The notes under the pieces are model-generated. The model had not been told where the DNA came from and did no database searches. It saw only the letters and a list, made by a program, of their open reading frames with translations. A stretch of 64,000 bases of DNA from contig NZ_JAJEPR010000004.1 in assembly GCF_020686945.1 (NCBI RefSeq), positions 124,001 to 188,000 of the forward strand, read 5' to 3'. Of the stretch, positions 25,230 through 34,452 are shown piece by piece. This DNA comes from Limivivens faecihominis. GTDB lineage: Bacteria > Bacillota > Clostridia > Lachnospirales > Lachnospiraceae. The translations under genes were made by a program, and so were the position numbers. Position 1 is the stretch's first letter. Each line of letters begins with the position of its first letter.

Positions 25230-26408
25230 ATGAACAGATTAAAGACAAGACTTCTTGTAACAGCAGCAGCCATCGCCGTCCTTGGCACTTCCGCCCAGGC
25301 AGCAGAGTTGGTTCAGAAAGACGACGCACCTGTGACCCGGACCGATTCTCTGGCCGGTTTAAGCGTGGATTCCTCCAGTGACAGCAGTGAGACTGCTGAA
25401 ACTGCAGCAGCAGAGGAGAGTAGCACCGAGGCTGAGTCCCTGGCCCCCGATGCTCAGGTACGAAGCAAGCTTACCGGCCGTCTGGTTGATGCTGAAGTGG
25501 GAACGAAGCGCCCCATGGCAATCATGCTGAACAACATTTATGATGCCTGCCCCCAGGCCGGTATCGAGGAAGCCGGTATCGTTTACGAGGCTCCTGTAGA
25601 AGGCGGACTTACCCGTCTTATGGGAATCTTTGAGGATTACCGCGGCATGGAGAAGATCGGTTCTGTCAGAAGCTGCCGTGACTATTACATTGATTTTGCA
25701 AAAGAGTTTGATGCCGTTTACATCCATTATGGCCAGGCCGTTTATGCCATGAACAAGCTGAACGCCGAGGGAACAGATAACATCAGCGGTCTTCAGTATC
25801 AGGATCAGGCCGGTGCTGTCAGCGGCTACTGCGGAGAGGACATTTTCTACCGCACCAGCGACCGTCCCGCACCCCATAACGTATACATCAGTGAGGAAGG
25901 CATCAAGACAGCCATGGAGCGGAACGGCTACCGCACCGATTATGAGGATGATTTTACAGGACATTATAAATTTGCCGCTGACGATGAGACCATCGTGCCC
26001 GATGAGGGAACCGCAACGGTGATCCGCCCGGGTTATTCTGTGAACAAGCCCTGGTTTGAGTACAATGCGGAGGCCGGTTACTACAACCGTTTCCAGTACG
26101 GAGAGGCCCAGATCGACCAGAACACCAACGATCAGCTGGCTGTCACCAACATCATTTTCCAGGTATGCCAGTGGCAGAACTATGACGATCACGGCTATCT
26201 GAACATCGACACCCAGTCCGGCGGCGATATGTATTACTTCACCAAGGGCGGCTATGAGAAAGGCACCTGGAAGAAGGAAGATCCGGAGAATCCGGACAGC
26301 CGTGCCGTTTATTACGATGCCGACGGCAACGAGATCACCCTGAATCAGGGAAGAACCTGGGTATGCATTATCCAGGACAGTTATGAGGATAATATTGTTA
26401 TCGAATAA
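25230..26408 (+). CDS. DUF3048 domain secreted protein (YerB-like)
   Basis: A 392-residue exported protein. The signal peptide is KTRLLVTAAAIAVLGTSAQAA, with no lipobox cysteine. A Ser/Glu-rich disordered spacer (35-75) leads to the two-part DUF3048 domain (KRPMAIMLNN, EAPVEGGLTRLMGIFED, and KIGSVRSCRDYYIDFA). YerB-type proteins interact with the cell wall or DNA uptake/repair machinery in Bacillus, but the biochemical role is unsettled. It has an AGAGAGG site. Confidence 0.88.
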   Translation: MNRLKTRLLVTAAAIAVLGTSAQAAELVQKDDAPVTRTDSLAGLSVDSSSDSSETAETAAAEESSTEAESLAPDAQVRSKLTGRLVDAEVGTKRPMAIMLNNIYDACPQAGIEEAGIVYEAPVEGGLTRLMGIFEDYRGMEKIGSVRSCRDYYIDFAKEFDAVYIHYGQAVYAMNKLNAEGTDNISGLQYQDQAGAVSGYCGEDIFYRTSDRPAPHNVYISEEGIKTAMERNGYRTDYEDDFTGHYKFAADDETIVPDEGTATVIRPGYSVNKPWFEYNAEAGYYNRFQYGEAQIDQNTNDQLAVTNIIFQVCQWQNYDDHGYLNIDTQSGGDMYYFTKGGYEKGTWKKEDPENPDSRAVYYDADGNEITLNQGRTWVCIIQDSYEDNIVIE

Positions 26409-26438
26409 CGAATAAAAAATGAAACAACGAGGTGTACC

Positions 26439-28085
26439 GTGGGAAACAAAAGCAAAAATAAAGATTATTTAGTACAGGGTACGATTCTGGTAGCGGCTTC
26501 TTTCATTGCCCGTATCATCGGAATGGTATACCGGATTCCGCTGAAAAACATACTGGGTACAGAGGGAATCGGATATTACAGCACAGCCAATGAGCTCTAT
26601 AATATCATTCTGATGGTTTCGTCCTTCAGCATTCCCCTGGCGGTATCCAGGATGGTTTCGGAACGGCTCCATGCCGGGGAACAGAAGAACGCATACCGGG
26701 TTTTCAAGTGTGCCATGCGCTTTGCCATAGCCGTGGGAGCGTCCATGTCCATCGTGACATTTTTATTTGCGGGAGTCATTACCAAATATGCCATGAAGGC
26801 AGAGAATGCTTCCTACGCGCTTAGAGTGCTGGCCCCTGCGATTTTCCTTTTTGCCATTACCGGTGTGTTCCGTGGATTTTTCCAGGGACGGAACACCATG
26901 GTTCCCACGGCGGCCTCACAGGTCATCGAGCAGGTGGTAAATGCCATTGTCTCTCTGGCAGCTGCCTTTGTCTTTGTGGGTTACGGAACGAAACTTGGTG
27001 AGAAAAAAGGAAACGACAGCCTGGGCGCTGCTTACGGCGCTGCAGGCGGAACGCTTGGAACCGTGATCAGCATTGCTGTGGCTCTGATCTTTCTGATCGC
27101 GGTCTACATGGCTTACCGCGGCCGGATGAACCGTCAGCTGCGGCGGGATGTGACCACGGAGCAGGAATCCGATCGGGAGATTTATAAAATCCTGATCTGG
27201 ACCCTCGTGCCCATCGTACTGAGCACTGTCATTTACAACATCGGAACCGTGCTCGATCAGGGCGTTTTCAACGCGATTCTGGCCGGCCAGGGCTATACCG
27301 AGAAACAGTATGTGACGATCTGGGGCGTCTACTCCGGAGAGTTCCGCGTGCTGATGAACGTACCGCTGTCTATCGCCTCCTGCCTGGCTCCCTCTGTGGT
27401 GCCAAGCCTGGCTGCTGTTATGTCAGACAATGACACGAAGGAAGCTTCCATAAAGGTCCGTGACACGATCCGCTATACGATGATCCTCACGATTCCCTGT
27501 GCAGTTGGTTTTCTGGCACTGTCATCCCCGATCATGCAGCTGATCTTCAGCGATTCCACAGAGCTGGCTTCCGGTATCATGCAGACCGGTTCCCTGCTCA
27601 TCGTGCTTCTCGGCCTTTCCACCCTGACGACAGGTATCCTTCAGGGTCTGGGCCGGATGAAAGAGCCGATGATCCACTCCGCCATCGCTCTGGTGCTTCA
27701 TCTGATCCTTTTGGCGATTCTGATGACTGTTTTCAAGCTGAATATCTACGGAGTGCTTTATTCCAATATTTTCTTTGGGCTGATCATGTGCATTCTCAAT
27801 GCCATCTCCATCAAGAAATATCTCCGCTACCGTCAGGAGCTCGTGCGGACCTTTATCATTCCGCTGGTTTCTTCCGGCATTATGGGACTGGCCGCCTATG
27901 GCGTTTATAATCTCTGCCATCTGGCTGTGGGAAATGCAATTTCCTGCCTGGCAGCTATTCTCGTGGCCATCGTCGTTTACGGCGTGGTGCTCATTAAACT
28001 TCGCGGAATCACAGAGAGAGAACTTTACGCCATTCCCAAGGGCGCAATTCTTGTAGGAGTGCTGAAAAAATGCAGACTGCTGTAA
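26439..28085 (+). CDS. SpoVB/MurJ-like lipid-linked polysaccharide flippase
   Basis: A 548-residue membrane protein with about 14 hydrophobic segments, of the MOP (multidrug/oligosaccharide-lipid/polysaccharide) superfamily. The start LVQGTILVAASFIARIIGM and YRIPLKNILGTEGIGYYS are characteristic of the SpoVB/YtgP group, which flips lipid II or other lipid-linked saccharides. It could serve vegetative wall synthesis or cortex synthesis; the sequence does not decide. The start is GTG after ACGAGGTG. The 3' end overlaps the next gene by 16 nt. Confidence 0.9.
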   Translation: MGNKSKNKDYLVQGTILVAASFIARIIGMVYRIPLKNILGTEGIGYYSTANELYNIILMVSSFSIPLAVSRMVSERLHAGEQKNAYRVFKCAMRFAIAVGASMSIVTFLFAGVITKYAMKAENASYALRVLAPAIFLFAITGVFRGFFQGRNTMVPTAASQVIEQVVNAIVSLAAAFVFVGYGTKLGEKKGNDSLGAAYGAAGGTLGTVISIAVALIFLIAVYMAYRGRMNRQLRRDVTTEQESDREIYKILIWTLVPIVLSTVIYNIGTVLDQGVFNAILAGQGYTEKQYVTIWGVYSGEFRVLMNVPLSIASCLAPSVVPSLAAVMSDNDTKEASIKVRDTIRYTMILTIPCAVGFLALSSPIMQLIFSDSTELASGIMQTGSLLIVLLGLSTLTTGILQGLGRMKEPMIHSAIALVLHLILLAILMTVFKLNIYGVLYSNIFFGLIMCILNAISIKKYLRYRQELVRTFIIPLVSSGIMGLAAYGVYNLCHLAVGNAISCLAAILVAIVVYGVVLIKLRGITERELYAIPKGAILVGVLKKCRLL

Positions 28086-28918
28086 AAAAGAAACCGATCC
28101 AGAGAGCTGCCATCCTTCACGATCTCTGCACCGTGGGGAAGGCAGCCATGACAAATATCCTTCCGGTGCTGTCCGTTCTCGGCGTGGAAGCCTGCCCGGT
28201 TCCGACCATGGTGCTTTCCACCCACACGGGAGGTTACGGAAAACCTGCCATTTATCCGCTGTCCGGCTTTGCCGGGGATTGCGGAAAGCATCTGAAAAGT
28301 CAGGGTTTTTCCTTTGATGCCGTCTTTGTGGGGTATCTGGGAAATGAAAAAAACGTCCGGGAGGCTTATACTTTTCTGGAAGATTTTTCCGGCGGCCCGG
28401 TGCTTTTCGACCCGATCATGGCGGATCACGGAAAATTTTATTCCAACTTTGACGAAAGCTATAACGAACTCTTAAAAGGGCTGATTCCGAGATGCACGCT
28501 GATGACGCCCAACTATACCGAGAGCTGTCTTCTCACCGGGGAAGCTTACGAGGAGAGCTGCGGCAAAGAGAAATTTCTGCGTATTACAGAAAAGCTGAAA
28601 AACCTGAACTGTAAAAACGCAGTCCTTACCAGCATTCCGCTGGAGGATGGCCTTTCTGCCGTAGGGATTCTTGATGGAGACGAGGCGGACTGGTTCACCT
28701 ATGAGCCCACCGGCCGGGCTTATCCCGGAACAGGAGATCTTTTCTCAGCGGTACTCTTGGGAGCGCTTTTAAAAGGCCTGTCCTTACGGAAAGCGGCTGA
28801 GGCGGCCCACCGCTTTGTGGCTCACTGCATTCAGAAAAGTGATGCGGCCGGATATGATACCCGGGAGGGCGTTCTTCTGGAGCCGGAGCTTCTCGAACTG
28901 GTAAAAATTGTTTCATAA
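28070..28918 (+). CDS. pdxK: Pyridoxal/pyridoxine kinase (PdxK/PdxY type)
   Basis: A 282-residue ribokinase-fold enzyme of the PdxK/PdxY group that phosphorylates B6 vitamers. Motifs are AAILHDLCTVGKAAM at the start, STHTGGYGKP, DPIMADHGKFY (metal/phosphate site), LMTPNYTESCLLTG and the catalytic YPGTGDLFSAVLLGALL, where the aspartate of GTGD is the base. The gene starts within the flippase gene, so translation is likely coupled. A paralogue with other substrates (for example hydroxymethylpyrimidine) is less likely because of the HTGGYG motif. Confidence 0.88.
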   Translation: MQTAVKKKPIQRAAILHDLCTVGKAAMTNILPVLSVLGVEACPVPTMVLSTHTGGYGKPAIYPLSGFAGDCGKHLKSQGFSFDAVFVGYLGNEKNVREAYTFLEDFSGGPVLFDPIMADHGKFYSNFDESYNELLKGLIPRCTLMTPNYTESCLLTGEAYEESCGKEKFLRITEKLKNLNCKNAVLTSIPLEDGLSAVGILDGDEADWFTYEPTGRAYPGTGDLFSAVLLGALLKGLSLRKAAEAAHRFVAHCIQKSDAAGYDTREGVLLEPELLELVKIVS

Positions 28919-28963
28919 AAAATCTGAAAAATGACCGATACTGTGAAAAAGGAGTGGATGTCT

Positions 28964-29272
28964 ATGAACAGCCGCCGTTACGGTATCGGTTTTTTTGTGG
29001 GAATTTTTCTGCTTTCCCTGCTCTATATTTTCAGTGACCTGCGCTTTCAGAGCGCCGAGGAGGGTGTCCGGGCAGAGGAAGGAATAGTGTATTATCTGGA
29101 GGAGGAAGAGGGAAAGGTCAGCATTTATCAGGGAGAAGAGCATACCCTCTATGAGAAAACTTCTATTCCGGTAAAGCAGCTTCCCGCCGGGATTCAGGAA
29201 GAAATCCGGGAGGGAAAGAGCCTTTCCGGGGAAGGGGAGCTCTTCAGCTTTCTGGAAAATTACAGCAGTTAA
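28964..29272 (+). CDS. Small membrane-anchored extracytoplasmic protein
   Basis: A 102-residue protein with one N-terminal transmembrane segment (YGIGFFVGIFLLSLLYIFS) and an acidic outer domain. That domain carries VYYLEEEEGKVSIYQGEEHT and a terminal LPAGIQEEIREGKSLSGEGE helix pattern reminiscent of the BofC-type module. AAAAAGGAG is 9 nt before ATG 28964; ATG at 28958 is too close to it. No function assigned. Confidence 0.6.
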   Translation: MNSRRYGIGFFVGIFLLSLLYIFSDLRFQSAEEGVRAEEGIVYYLEEEEGKVSIYQGEEHTLYEKTSIPVKQLPAGIQEEIREGKSLSGEGELFSFLENYSS

Positions 29273-29349
29273 TCGAAAAAAGAGTGGATGTTTTCCGTAA
29301 AATGGTGTAAGATGAAAACGATATGCTTGACCTAAGGAGGAATAACTGT

Positions 29350-30192
29350 ATGGATTTACGGGAACATCTGAAGGACAAAAAGCGAATTGTCATCAAAATC
29401 GGTTCTTCATCTCTGACCCACCCGGAGACCGGAGCGCTGAATCTCACGAAGATGGAAGTGCTGATCCGGGAGATCACCGATCTTCGAAACCAGGGAAAAG
29501 ACGTGGTGCTGGTTTCATCCGGAGCCATCGCCGTGGGCAGCCAGGCTGCCGGTTTTCCGAAAAGGCCGGAGCGAACCGAGGAAAAGCAGGCCTGTGCGGC
29601 CATCGGCCAGGCCCGGCTGATGATGATCTATCAGAAGCTTTTTTCAGAATATAATCAGAGCTGTGCGCAGATCCTGATGACCAAGAGTACGGTACAGAAC
29701 AATCTCAGCCGGCTGAATGCCTATCATACCTTTGAGGAACTCTTAAAGCTCGGGGTGGTGCCTATCGTAAACGAGAACGACACGGTTTCCACCTATGAGA
29801 TGAAATTCGGCGACAACGACCGGCTTTCTGCCATCGTGACGGCTCTGGTGGGAGCGGATCTTCTGATCCTCCTATCCGACATCGACGGCCTTTTCACCGA
29901 TGACCCCCATACGAATCCGGAGGCGGAGTTCATCGATGAGGTTCACGAGCTGGATGAGGATCTTCTGAAAATGGGAAAGGACACGAGCAGCAGCAACGTG
30001 GGAACCGGCGGTATGGCCTCTAAACTTACTGCAGCCCGGCTGGCTGTGAGTTCCGGAGCTGATATGATCATCGCCAACGGAAAAGATTTCCGCATTCTGC
30101 ACCGGCTTATGAACGGAGAGCATCTGGGCACTCTGTTTGCCGGGGCCTCAGGGAAAGATTTTTACCTGATGGATTATCTGGAAAAACTATAA
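29350..30192 (+). CDS. proB: Glutamate 5-kinase
   Basis: A 280-residue amino-acid-kinase-fold enzyme making gamma-glutamyl phosphate in proline synthesis. Motifs: IVIKIGSSSLT, VLVSSGAIAVG, PIVNENDTVS, FGDNDRLSAIVTALVGADLL, and GTGGMASKLTAARLA. It lacks the C-terminal PUA domain of E. coli ProB, as usual in clostridia. The start at 29350 follows TAAGGAGG. proA lies 0.8 kb downstream in the same operon. Confidence 0.95.
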   Translation: MDLREHLKDKKRIVIKIGSSSLTHPETGALNLTKMEVLIREITDLRNQGKDVVLVSSGAIAVGSQAAGFPKRPERTEEKQACAAIGQARLMMIYQKLFSEYNQSCAQILMTKSTVQNNLSRLNAYHTFEELLKLGVVPIVNENDTVSTYEMKFGDNDRLSAIVTALVGADLLILLSDIDGLFTDDPHTNPEAEFIDEVHELDEDLLKMGKDTSSSNVGTGGMASKLTAARLAVSSGADMIIANGKDFRILHRLMNGEHLGTLFAGASGKDFYLMDYLEKL

Positions 30193-30208
30193 GTAAGGAG
30201 ACATAAAA

Positions 30209-30445
30209 ATGGGAATTTCTGATGAAAAGATCCAGCGGATCAACGAGCTGGCCCGCCGATCCAAGGCGGAGGGGCTGACGGAGGAGGAGAAGAAGGAACA
30301 GCAGCTTCTCCGAAAAGAATTTCTGGCTTCCGTCCGTATGAATCTGAAGAGCCAGCTGGACAACATCGATATTTTAAACAAAGACGGCAGCGTGGAAAAC
30401 CTGGGTGAAAAATATGGACAAAAACTCAAAGAAAAAGGAAATTAG
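30209..30445 (+). CDS. DUF896 (YnzC) family protein
   Basis: A 78-residue helical protein with the family pattern INELARRSKAEGLTEEEKKE and LRKEFLASVRMNLKSQLDNI. YnzC of Bacillus is LexA-controlled in the SOS response; here the gene sits in a proline operon and no LexA box was seen. It overlaps the next gene by 32 nt. Confidence 0.9.
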   Translation: MGISDEKIQRINELARRSKAEGLTEEEKKEQQLLRKEFLASVRMNLKSQLDNIDILNKDGSVENLGEKYGQKLKEKGN

Positions 30446-30983
30446 AAAAGAGATCCTCAAGCACCGCCGTTCCCTGACGGAGGAGGAAATCCGTTCCGGT
30501 AGCCATGCGATCGCAGAAAAAATCCTTTCGATGGAGGTCTATCAGAAAGCGGAAGCTGTATATTTATACATAGACTGTAAGGGCGAGGCCTCCGTAAGAG
30601 AAATTTATGAGGCGGCTCTGCGGGACGACAAACGGATCGCTGCTCCGAGGGTTCACGGAGAGGATATGACTTTTTACTATATCCATTCTATGGAGGAAGA
30701 CCTGGAGCCGGGCTATTTCGCCATTCCGGAGCCGAAGACTTCCCTTCCGGAAGCTACGGACGAAACGGCGCTTCTTCTGGTGCCTGGCGTGGGATTTGAT
30801 CCTGAGTGCCATCGTTTGGGTTACGGAAAAGGCTTTTATGACCGTTACTTAAGCGCCCACCCAAAGCATCCCACGATCGCCCTGGCTCTGGATTTTCAGA
30901 TCAAAGAAGAGATCCCGTCGGATACCTTTGACGTGCTGCCGGATCTGGTGGTGACGCCCACAAAAGTATACCGACACAGCTGA
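30414..30983 (+). CDS. fthC: 5-formyltetrahydrofolate cyclo-ligase
   Basis: A 189-residue enzyme converting 5-formyl-THF to 5,10-methenyl-THF with ATP. The N-terminal KKEIRKEILKHRRSLTEEEI, the substrate motif VYLYIDCKGE, and the nucleotide/metal motif LVPGVGFDPECHRLGYGKGFYDRYL (read in parts) are intact. ATG 30414 lies inside the DUF896 gene with GGTGAAAAAT upstream. Its place between proB and proA is a local arrangement rather than a pathway link. Confidence 0.93.
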   Translation: MDKNSKKKEIRKEILKHRRSLTEEEIRSGSHAIAEKILSMEVYQKAEAVYLYIDCKGEASVREIYEAALRDDKRIAAPRVHGEDMTFYYIHSMEEDLEPGYFAIPEPKTSLPEATDETALLLVPGVGFDPECHRLGYGKGFYDRYLSAHPKHPTIALALDFQIKEEIPSDTFDVLPDLVVTPTKVYRHS

Positions 30984-31008
30984 CATTTTTTGTAAAAGGA
31001 GGAGACTT

Positions 31009-32253
31009 ATGGATTTAAACGAAATCGGCTGCCTGGCGAAAGCCGCGCAGCCTTCCCTTCAGAAAGCAGATTCAGACGCAAAAAATCAGGTTCTCCACCG
31101 GGCTGCAGAGCTTTTAGTGGAGCAGAGTGAATTTCTTTTGAAAGAAAATGAAAAGGATATGGAAGCCGGAAGACAGAACGGCATGCCGGAAGGTCTTCTG
31201 GACCGCCTGCTCCTCACCGAAGAGAGAGTAAAACAGATGGCAGAGGGGCTTTATCAGCTGGAGCAACTCGAAGACCCCATTGGGGAAGTACTCTCCATGA
31301 AAAAGCGCCCCAACGGCCTTCTCATCGGCCAGAAACGGGTGCCTTTAGGCGTGGTCGGCATCATCTACGAGGCCCGGCCCAATGTGACGGCAGATGCCTT
31401 CGGTCTCTGCTTTAAGACAGGAAACGCTGTAATCTTAAAAGGCGGAAAGGATGCAATCCATTCCAATATGGCCATCGTGAAGGTACTTCGCCTGGCTCTC
31501 CAGGAAAAAGGCTTTCCGGAGGCGGCGGTGACGCTCATCGAGGACACCTCAAGGGAGACCACAACAGCTTTCATGAAGCTTCGGGAATATGTGGATGTAC
31601 TGATCCCCCGGGGAAGCGCGGGACTTATCCGGGCTGTGGTGGAGAACAGCACAATACCGGTCATCGAGACCGGCACGGGAAACTGTCACATCTATGTGGA
31701 TGAGACGGCAGACCTTGATATGGCAGTGGATATCATTTTCAATGCAAAAACCCAGCGGATCGGCGTCTGCAACGCCTGTGAATCCCTGGTGATCCATGAA
31801 AAAGTCCTGGATGAGCTGATGCCGAAGCTGAAAGCCCGACTGGATGAAAAACAGGTAGAAATCCGCGGGGACGAAAAGGTCTGCGGAAGCATTGATGGCA
31901 TCGTGCCGGCGACGGAGGAGGATTACGGGACAGAATACCTGGCCTACATTCTTTCGGCCAAAACCGTTTCTTCCCTGGATGAGGCCATCGCACATATCAA
32001 TCGTTACAACACGGGCCATTCCGAGGCCATCATCACAAACGATTACAGCCACGCCCAGCGTTTTCTGGACGAAATCGACGCGGCGGCGGTCTATGTGAAC
32101 GCCTCCACCCGGTTTACAGACGGTTTTGAATTCGGGTTCGGCGCGGAGATCGGCATCAGCACCCAGAAGCTGCATGCCCGGGGACCCATGGGGCTTCTGG
32201 CGCTTACCACCACGAAATACATTATTTACGGAAACGGACAGATCAGGAAGTAG
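31009..32253 (+). CDS. proA: Gamma-glutamyl phosphate reductase
   Basis: A 414-residue NADPH-dependent aldehyde-dehydrogenase-fold enzyme, the second step of proline synthesis. VPLGVVGIIYEARPNVT, FKTGNAVILKGGKDA, and GVCNACESLVIH with the catalytic cysteine are present; the end GPMGLLALTTTKYI is typical. AAAGGAGG precedes the ATG. Proline formation also needs proC, which is not in the window. Confidence 0.96.
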   Translation: MDLNEIGCLAKAAQPSLQKADSDAKNQVLHRAAELLVEQSEFLLKENEKDMEAGRQNGMPEGLLDRLLLTEERVKQMAEGLYQLEQLEDPIGEVLSMKKRPNGLLIGQKRVPLGVVGIIYEARPNVTADAFGLCFKTGNAVILKGGKDAIHSNMAIVKVLRLALQEKGFPEAAVTLIEDTSRETTTAFMKLREYVDVLIPRGSAGLIRAVVENSTIPVIETGTGNCHIYVDETADLDMAVDIIFNAKTQRIGVCNACESLVIHEKVLDELMPKLKARLDEKQVEIRGDEKVCGSIDGIVPATEEDYGTEYLAYILSAKTVSSLDEAIAHINRYNTGHSEAIITNDYSHAQRFLDEIDAAAVYVNASTRFTDGFEFGFGAEIGISTQKLHARGPMGLLALTTTKYIIYGNGQIRK

Positions 32254-32268
32254 GAGTGTAAGTAGATT

Positions 32269-32850
32269 ATGAGCAAAGCAAACACAAAGGAACAGGAACC
32301 AAAAGAGCAGAAAAGTATGGCAAGAGAAATTTTGGAGATGGTATTTTATCTGGTGATCGCGCTGCTGGCGGCACTTTTCATCGTGAACTTCGTAGGCCAG
32401 AGAACCCAGGTGGACGGTCATTCCATGGATCCCACGCTGGCAGACGGACAGAACCTGATTCTGGATAAAGTTTCCTATCGGTTCCGTGATCCGGAGCGTT
32501 ATGATATCATCGTTTTCCCCTTTGAAGAGAACGGCAAGAAAGAGCATTTCATCAAACGAATCATCGGTCTTCCCGGTGAAACCGTACAGATCATCGACGG
32601 TTACGTTTACATCAACGGTGAGAAACTGGAGAGTGATATCTACGGCGCAGAGGTAATGAAAAATCCCGGAAGGGCCGCAGAGCCCATCACACTGGGGGAC
32701 GATGAATATTTCGTCTTGGGTGACAACCGGAACAACAGCCGTGACGGACGTTATCCGGAGGTCGGAAACATCAAGCGGAGCGACATCACAGGCCGGGCCT
32801 TCTTGAGAATCTGGCCGCTGAACAAGTTTGGTTTACTGAAACATCAATAA
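32269..32850 (+). CDS. lepB: Type I signal peptidase
   Basis: A 193-residue membrane serine/lysine protease that removes signal peptides on the outer face. One transmembrane helix (about 22-43) is followed by the catalytic serine in GHSMDPTL, the lysine in FIKRIIGLPGE, and box E GDNRNNSRDGR. The single-helix build is typical of Gram-positive enzymes. It has an AGGAGTGTAAG-like site, 15 nt after proA, and ends at a strong terminator. Confidence 0.95.
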   Translation: MSKANTKEQEPKEQKSMAREILEMVFYLVIALLAALFIVNFVGQRTQVDGHSMDPTLADGQNLILDKVSYRFRDPERYDIIVFPFEENGKKEHFIKRIIGLPGETVQIIDGYVYINGEKLESDIYGAEVMKNPGRAAEPITLGDDEYFVLGDNRNNSRDGRYPEVGNIKRSDITGRAFLRIWPLNKFGLLKHQ

Positions 32851-32862
32851 AGGAATCGTAAG

Positions 32863-32909
32863 AGCCGGAGCGCTGTTCTGAAAAAGACAGCCTCCGGCTT
32901 TTCTCTTTT
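32863..32909 (+). terminator. Terminator of the proB-lepB operon
   Basis: AGCCGGAG (32863-32870) pairs with CTCCGGCT (32892-32899); GCTGT/ACAGC extends it. TTTTCTCTTTT follows. Confidence 0.88.
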
Positions 32910-32913
32910 CCGG

Positions 32914-32942
32914 TTGACATTTTCCGGGGTATCTTATAAGAT
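32914..32942 (+). promoter_or_regulatory. Promoter of miaB
   Basis: TTGACA (32914-32919), 17-bp spacer, TAAGAT (32937-32942). A TATAAG two bases earlier is an alternative -10 with a shorter spacer. Confidence 0.65.
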
Positions 32943-32983
32943 TAATGATGGTTTATTATGCACACAGGAAGGAAATTCTATTT

Positions 32984-34426
32984 ATGAATACATTGGATTT
33001 AGATAAGATCGATTTAAGCACGGAAGCGCCGGTTCAGGAACCTGAGCGCCAGTATTATTTTATGGCAAAGCTCCGGGCTCTTGTAAAAGAAAAAAGCAAG
33101 AAACTGGGCCGTCCCCTTGTGGCCAGCGCCCAGACTTTCGGCTGTCAGATGAACGCAAGGGACAGCGAGAAGATCAAGGGCATTCTGGAGACCGTAGGCT
33201 ATGAGATCACTGAGAGTGAGAAAGCGGACTTTATCGTTTACAACACCTGCACGGTCCGGGAAAACGCAAATCTCAAGGTTTACGGCCATCTTGGCCTCAT
33301 GGGTCATGAGAAAAAGAACAACCCGGATATGATGATCGCCCTCTGCGGCTGTATGATGCAGGAGCCTCAGGTGGTGGAGAAGATCAAGAAGAGCTATCGT
33401 TTCGTCAACCTGGTTTTCGGTACCCATAACCTCTATAAATTCGCCGAGTTGGTCTACACTTCCATGATTTCCGACCGGATGATCATCGATGTCTGGAAGG
33501 ACACCGACAAGATCGTGGAAGATCTGCCCTGTGACCGGAAATATTTCTTTAAATCCGGCGTCAACATCATGTTTGGCTGCAACAATTTCTGCAGCTACTG
33601 CATCGTTCCCTATGTGCGTGGCCGGGAACGGAGCCGGGAGCCGGAGGAGATCATCAAGGAGATCCGTTCCCTCGTGGCAGACGGCGTGGTAGAAGTCATG
33701 CTGCTGGGCCAGAACGTCAACTCCTACGGCAAAAATCTCAAGAATCCCATGAGCTTTGCAAAGCTTCTGGAAGAGGTGGAGAAAATCGAAGGCTTGGAGC
33801 GGATTCGTTTCATGACTTCCCATCCGAAGGATCTCTCCGACGAGCTCATCGAGGTCATGGCAAAATCGAAAAAGATCTGTCAGCATCTCCATCTGCCCCT
33901 TCAGTCCGGAAGCAGCCGGATTCTGAAGATCATGAACCGGAAATACACGAAGGAGCACTATCTGGAGCTGGTGGAGAAGCTCCGGAAGGCCATGCCGGAT
34001 ATCTCCCTCACCACAGATATCATTGTGGGCTTCCCCGGCGAGACCGAGGAGGATTTCCAGGAGACCCTGGATGTGGTACGGAAGGTCCGCTATGACAGTG
34101 CCTTTACCTTCATCTACTCCAAACGTACCGGAACGCCTGCTGCCGTCATGGAAAACCAGGTGCCGGAGGACGTGGTCAAGGATCGTTTCGACCGTCTCTT
34201 AAAAGAGGTGCAGGAGATCGCCAAGGAGACTTCCTCCCGCTATGCGGGACAGGTGGTTGAGGTCCTGGCTGAAGAGAAAAATCACCAGGAAGAGGGCTAT
34301 CTTACCGGCCGTCTTTCCAACAATCTACTCGTTCATTTCAAAGGGGACGAAAGTCTCATCGGAAAGCTGGTCTCTGTTCATCTGACAGAGAGCCGAGGCT
34401 TCTACTATATGGGAGAGCTGGTCTAA
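32984..34426 (+). CDS. miaB: tRNA-2-methylthio-N6-dimethylallyladenosine synthase MiaB
   Basis: A 480-residue radical-SAM methylthiotransferase acting on A37 of tRNAs that read UNN codons. The UPF0004 domain supplies three cluster cysteines (TFGCQMNARDSE, NTCTVRENA, CGCMMQEP). The radical-SAM motif is CNNFCSYCIVPYVRGRERSR, and a TRAM domain closes the protein. The start at 32984 has AGGAAGG upstream; the frame is open to 32945 but without a ribosome site. The N-terminal 50 residues precede the first domain and are clade specific. The stop codon lies in the loop of its own terminator. Confidence 0.95.
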   Translation: MNTLDLDKIDLSTEAPVQEPERQYYFMAKLRALVKEKSKKLGRPLVASAQTFGCQMNARDSEKIKGILETVGYEITESEKADFIVYNTCTVRENANLKVYGHLGLMGHEKKNNPDMMIALCGCMMQEPQVVEKIKKSYRFVNLVFGTHNLYKFAELVYTSMISDRMIIDVWKDTDKIVEDLPCDRKYFFKSGVNIMFGCNNFCSYCIVPYVRGRERSREPEEIIKEIRSLVADGVVEVMLLGQNVNSYGKNLKNPMSFAKLLEEVEKIEGLERIRFMTSHPKDLSDELIEVMAKSKKICQHLHLPLQSGSSRILKIMNRKYTKEHYLELVEKLRKAMPDISLTTDIIVGFPGETEEDFQETLDVVRKVRYDSAFTFIYSKRTGTPAAVMENQVPEDVVKDRFDRLLKEVQEIAKETSSRYAGQVVEVLAEEKNHQEEGYLTGRLSNNLLVHFKGDESLIGKLVSVHLTESRGFYYMGELV

Positions 34427-34445
34427 GACCAGCTCTTCTTTTTTT
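34414..34445 (+). terminator. Terminator of miaB overlapping its stop codon
   Basis: AGAGCTGGTC (34414-34423), loop TAA (the stop codon, 34424-34426), GACCAGCTCT (34427-34436), then TCTTTTTTT. The last three codons of miaB form the left arm. Confidence 0.88.
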
Positions 34446-34452
34446 AAAGAAT

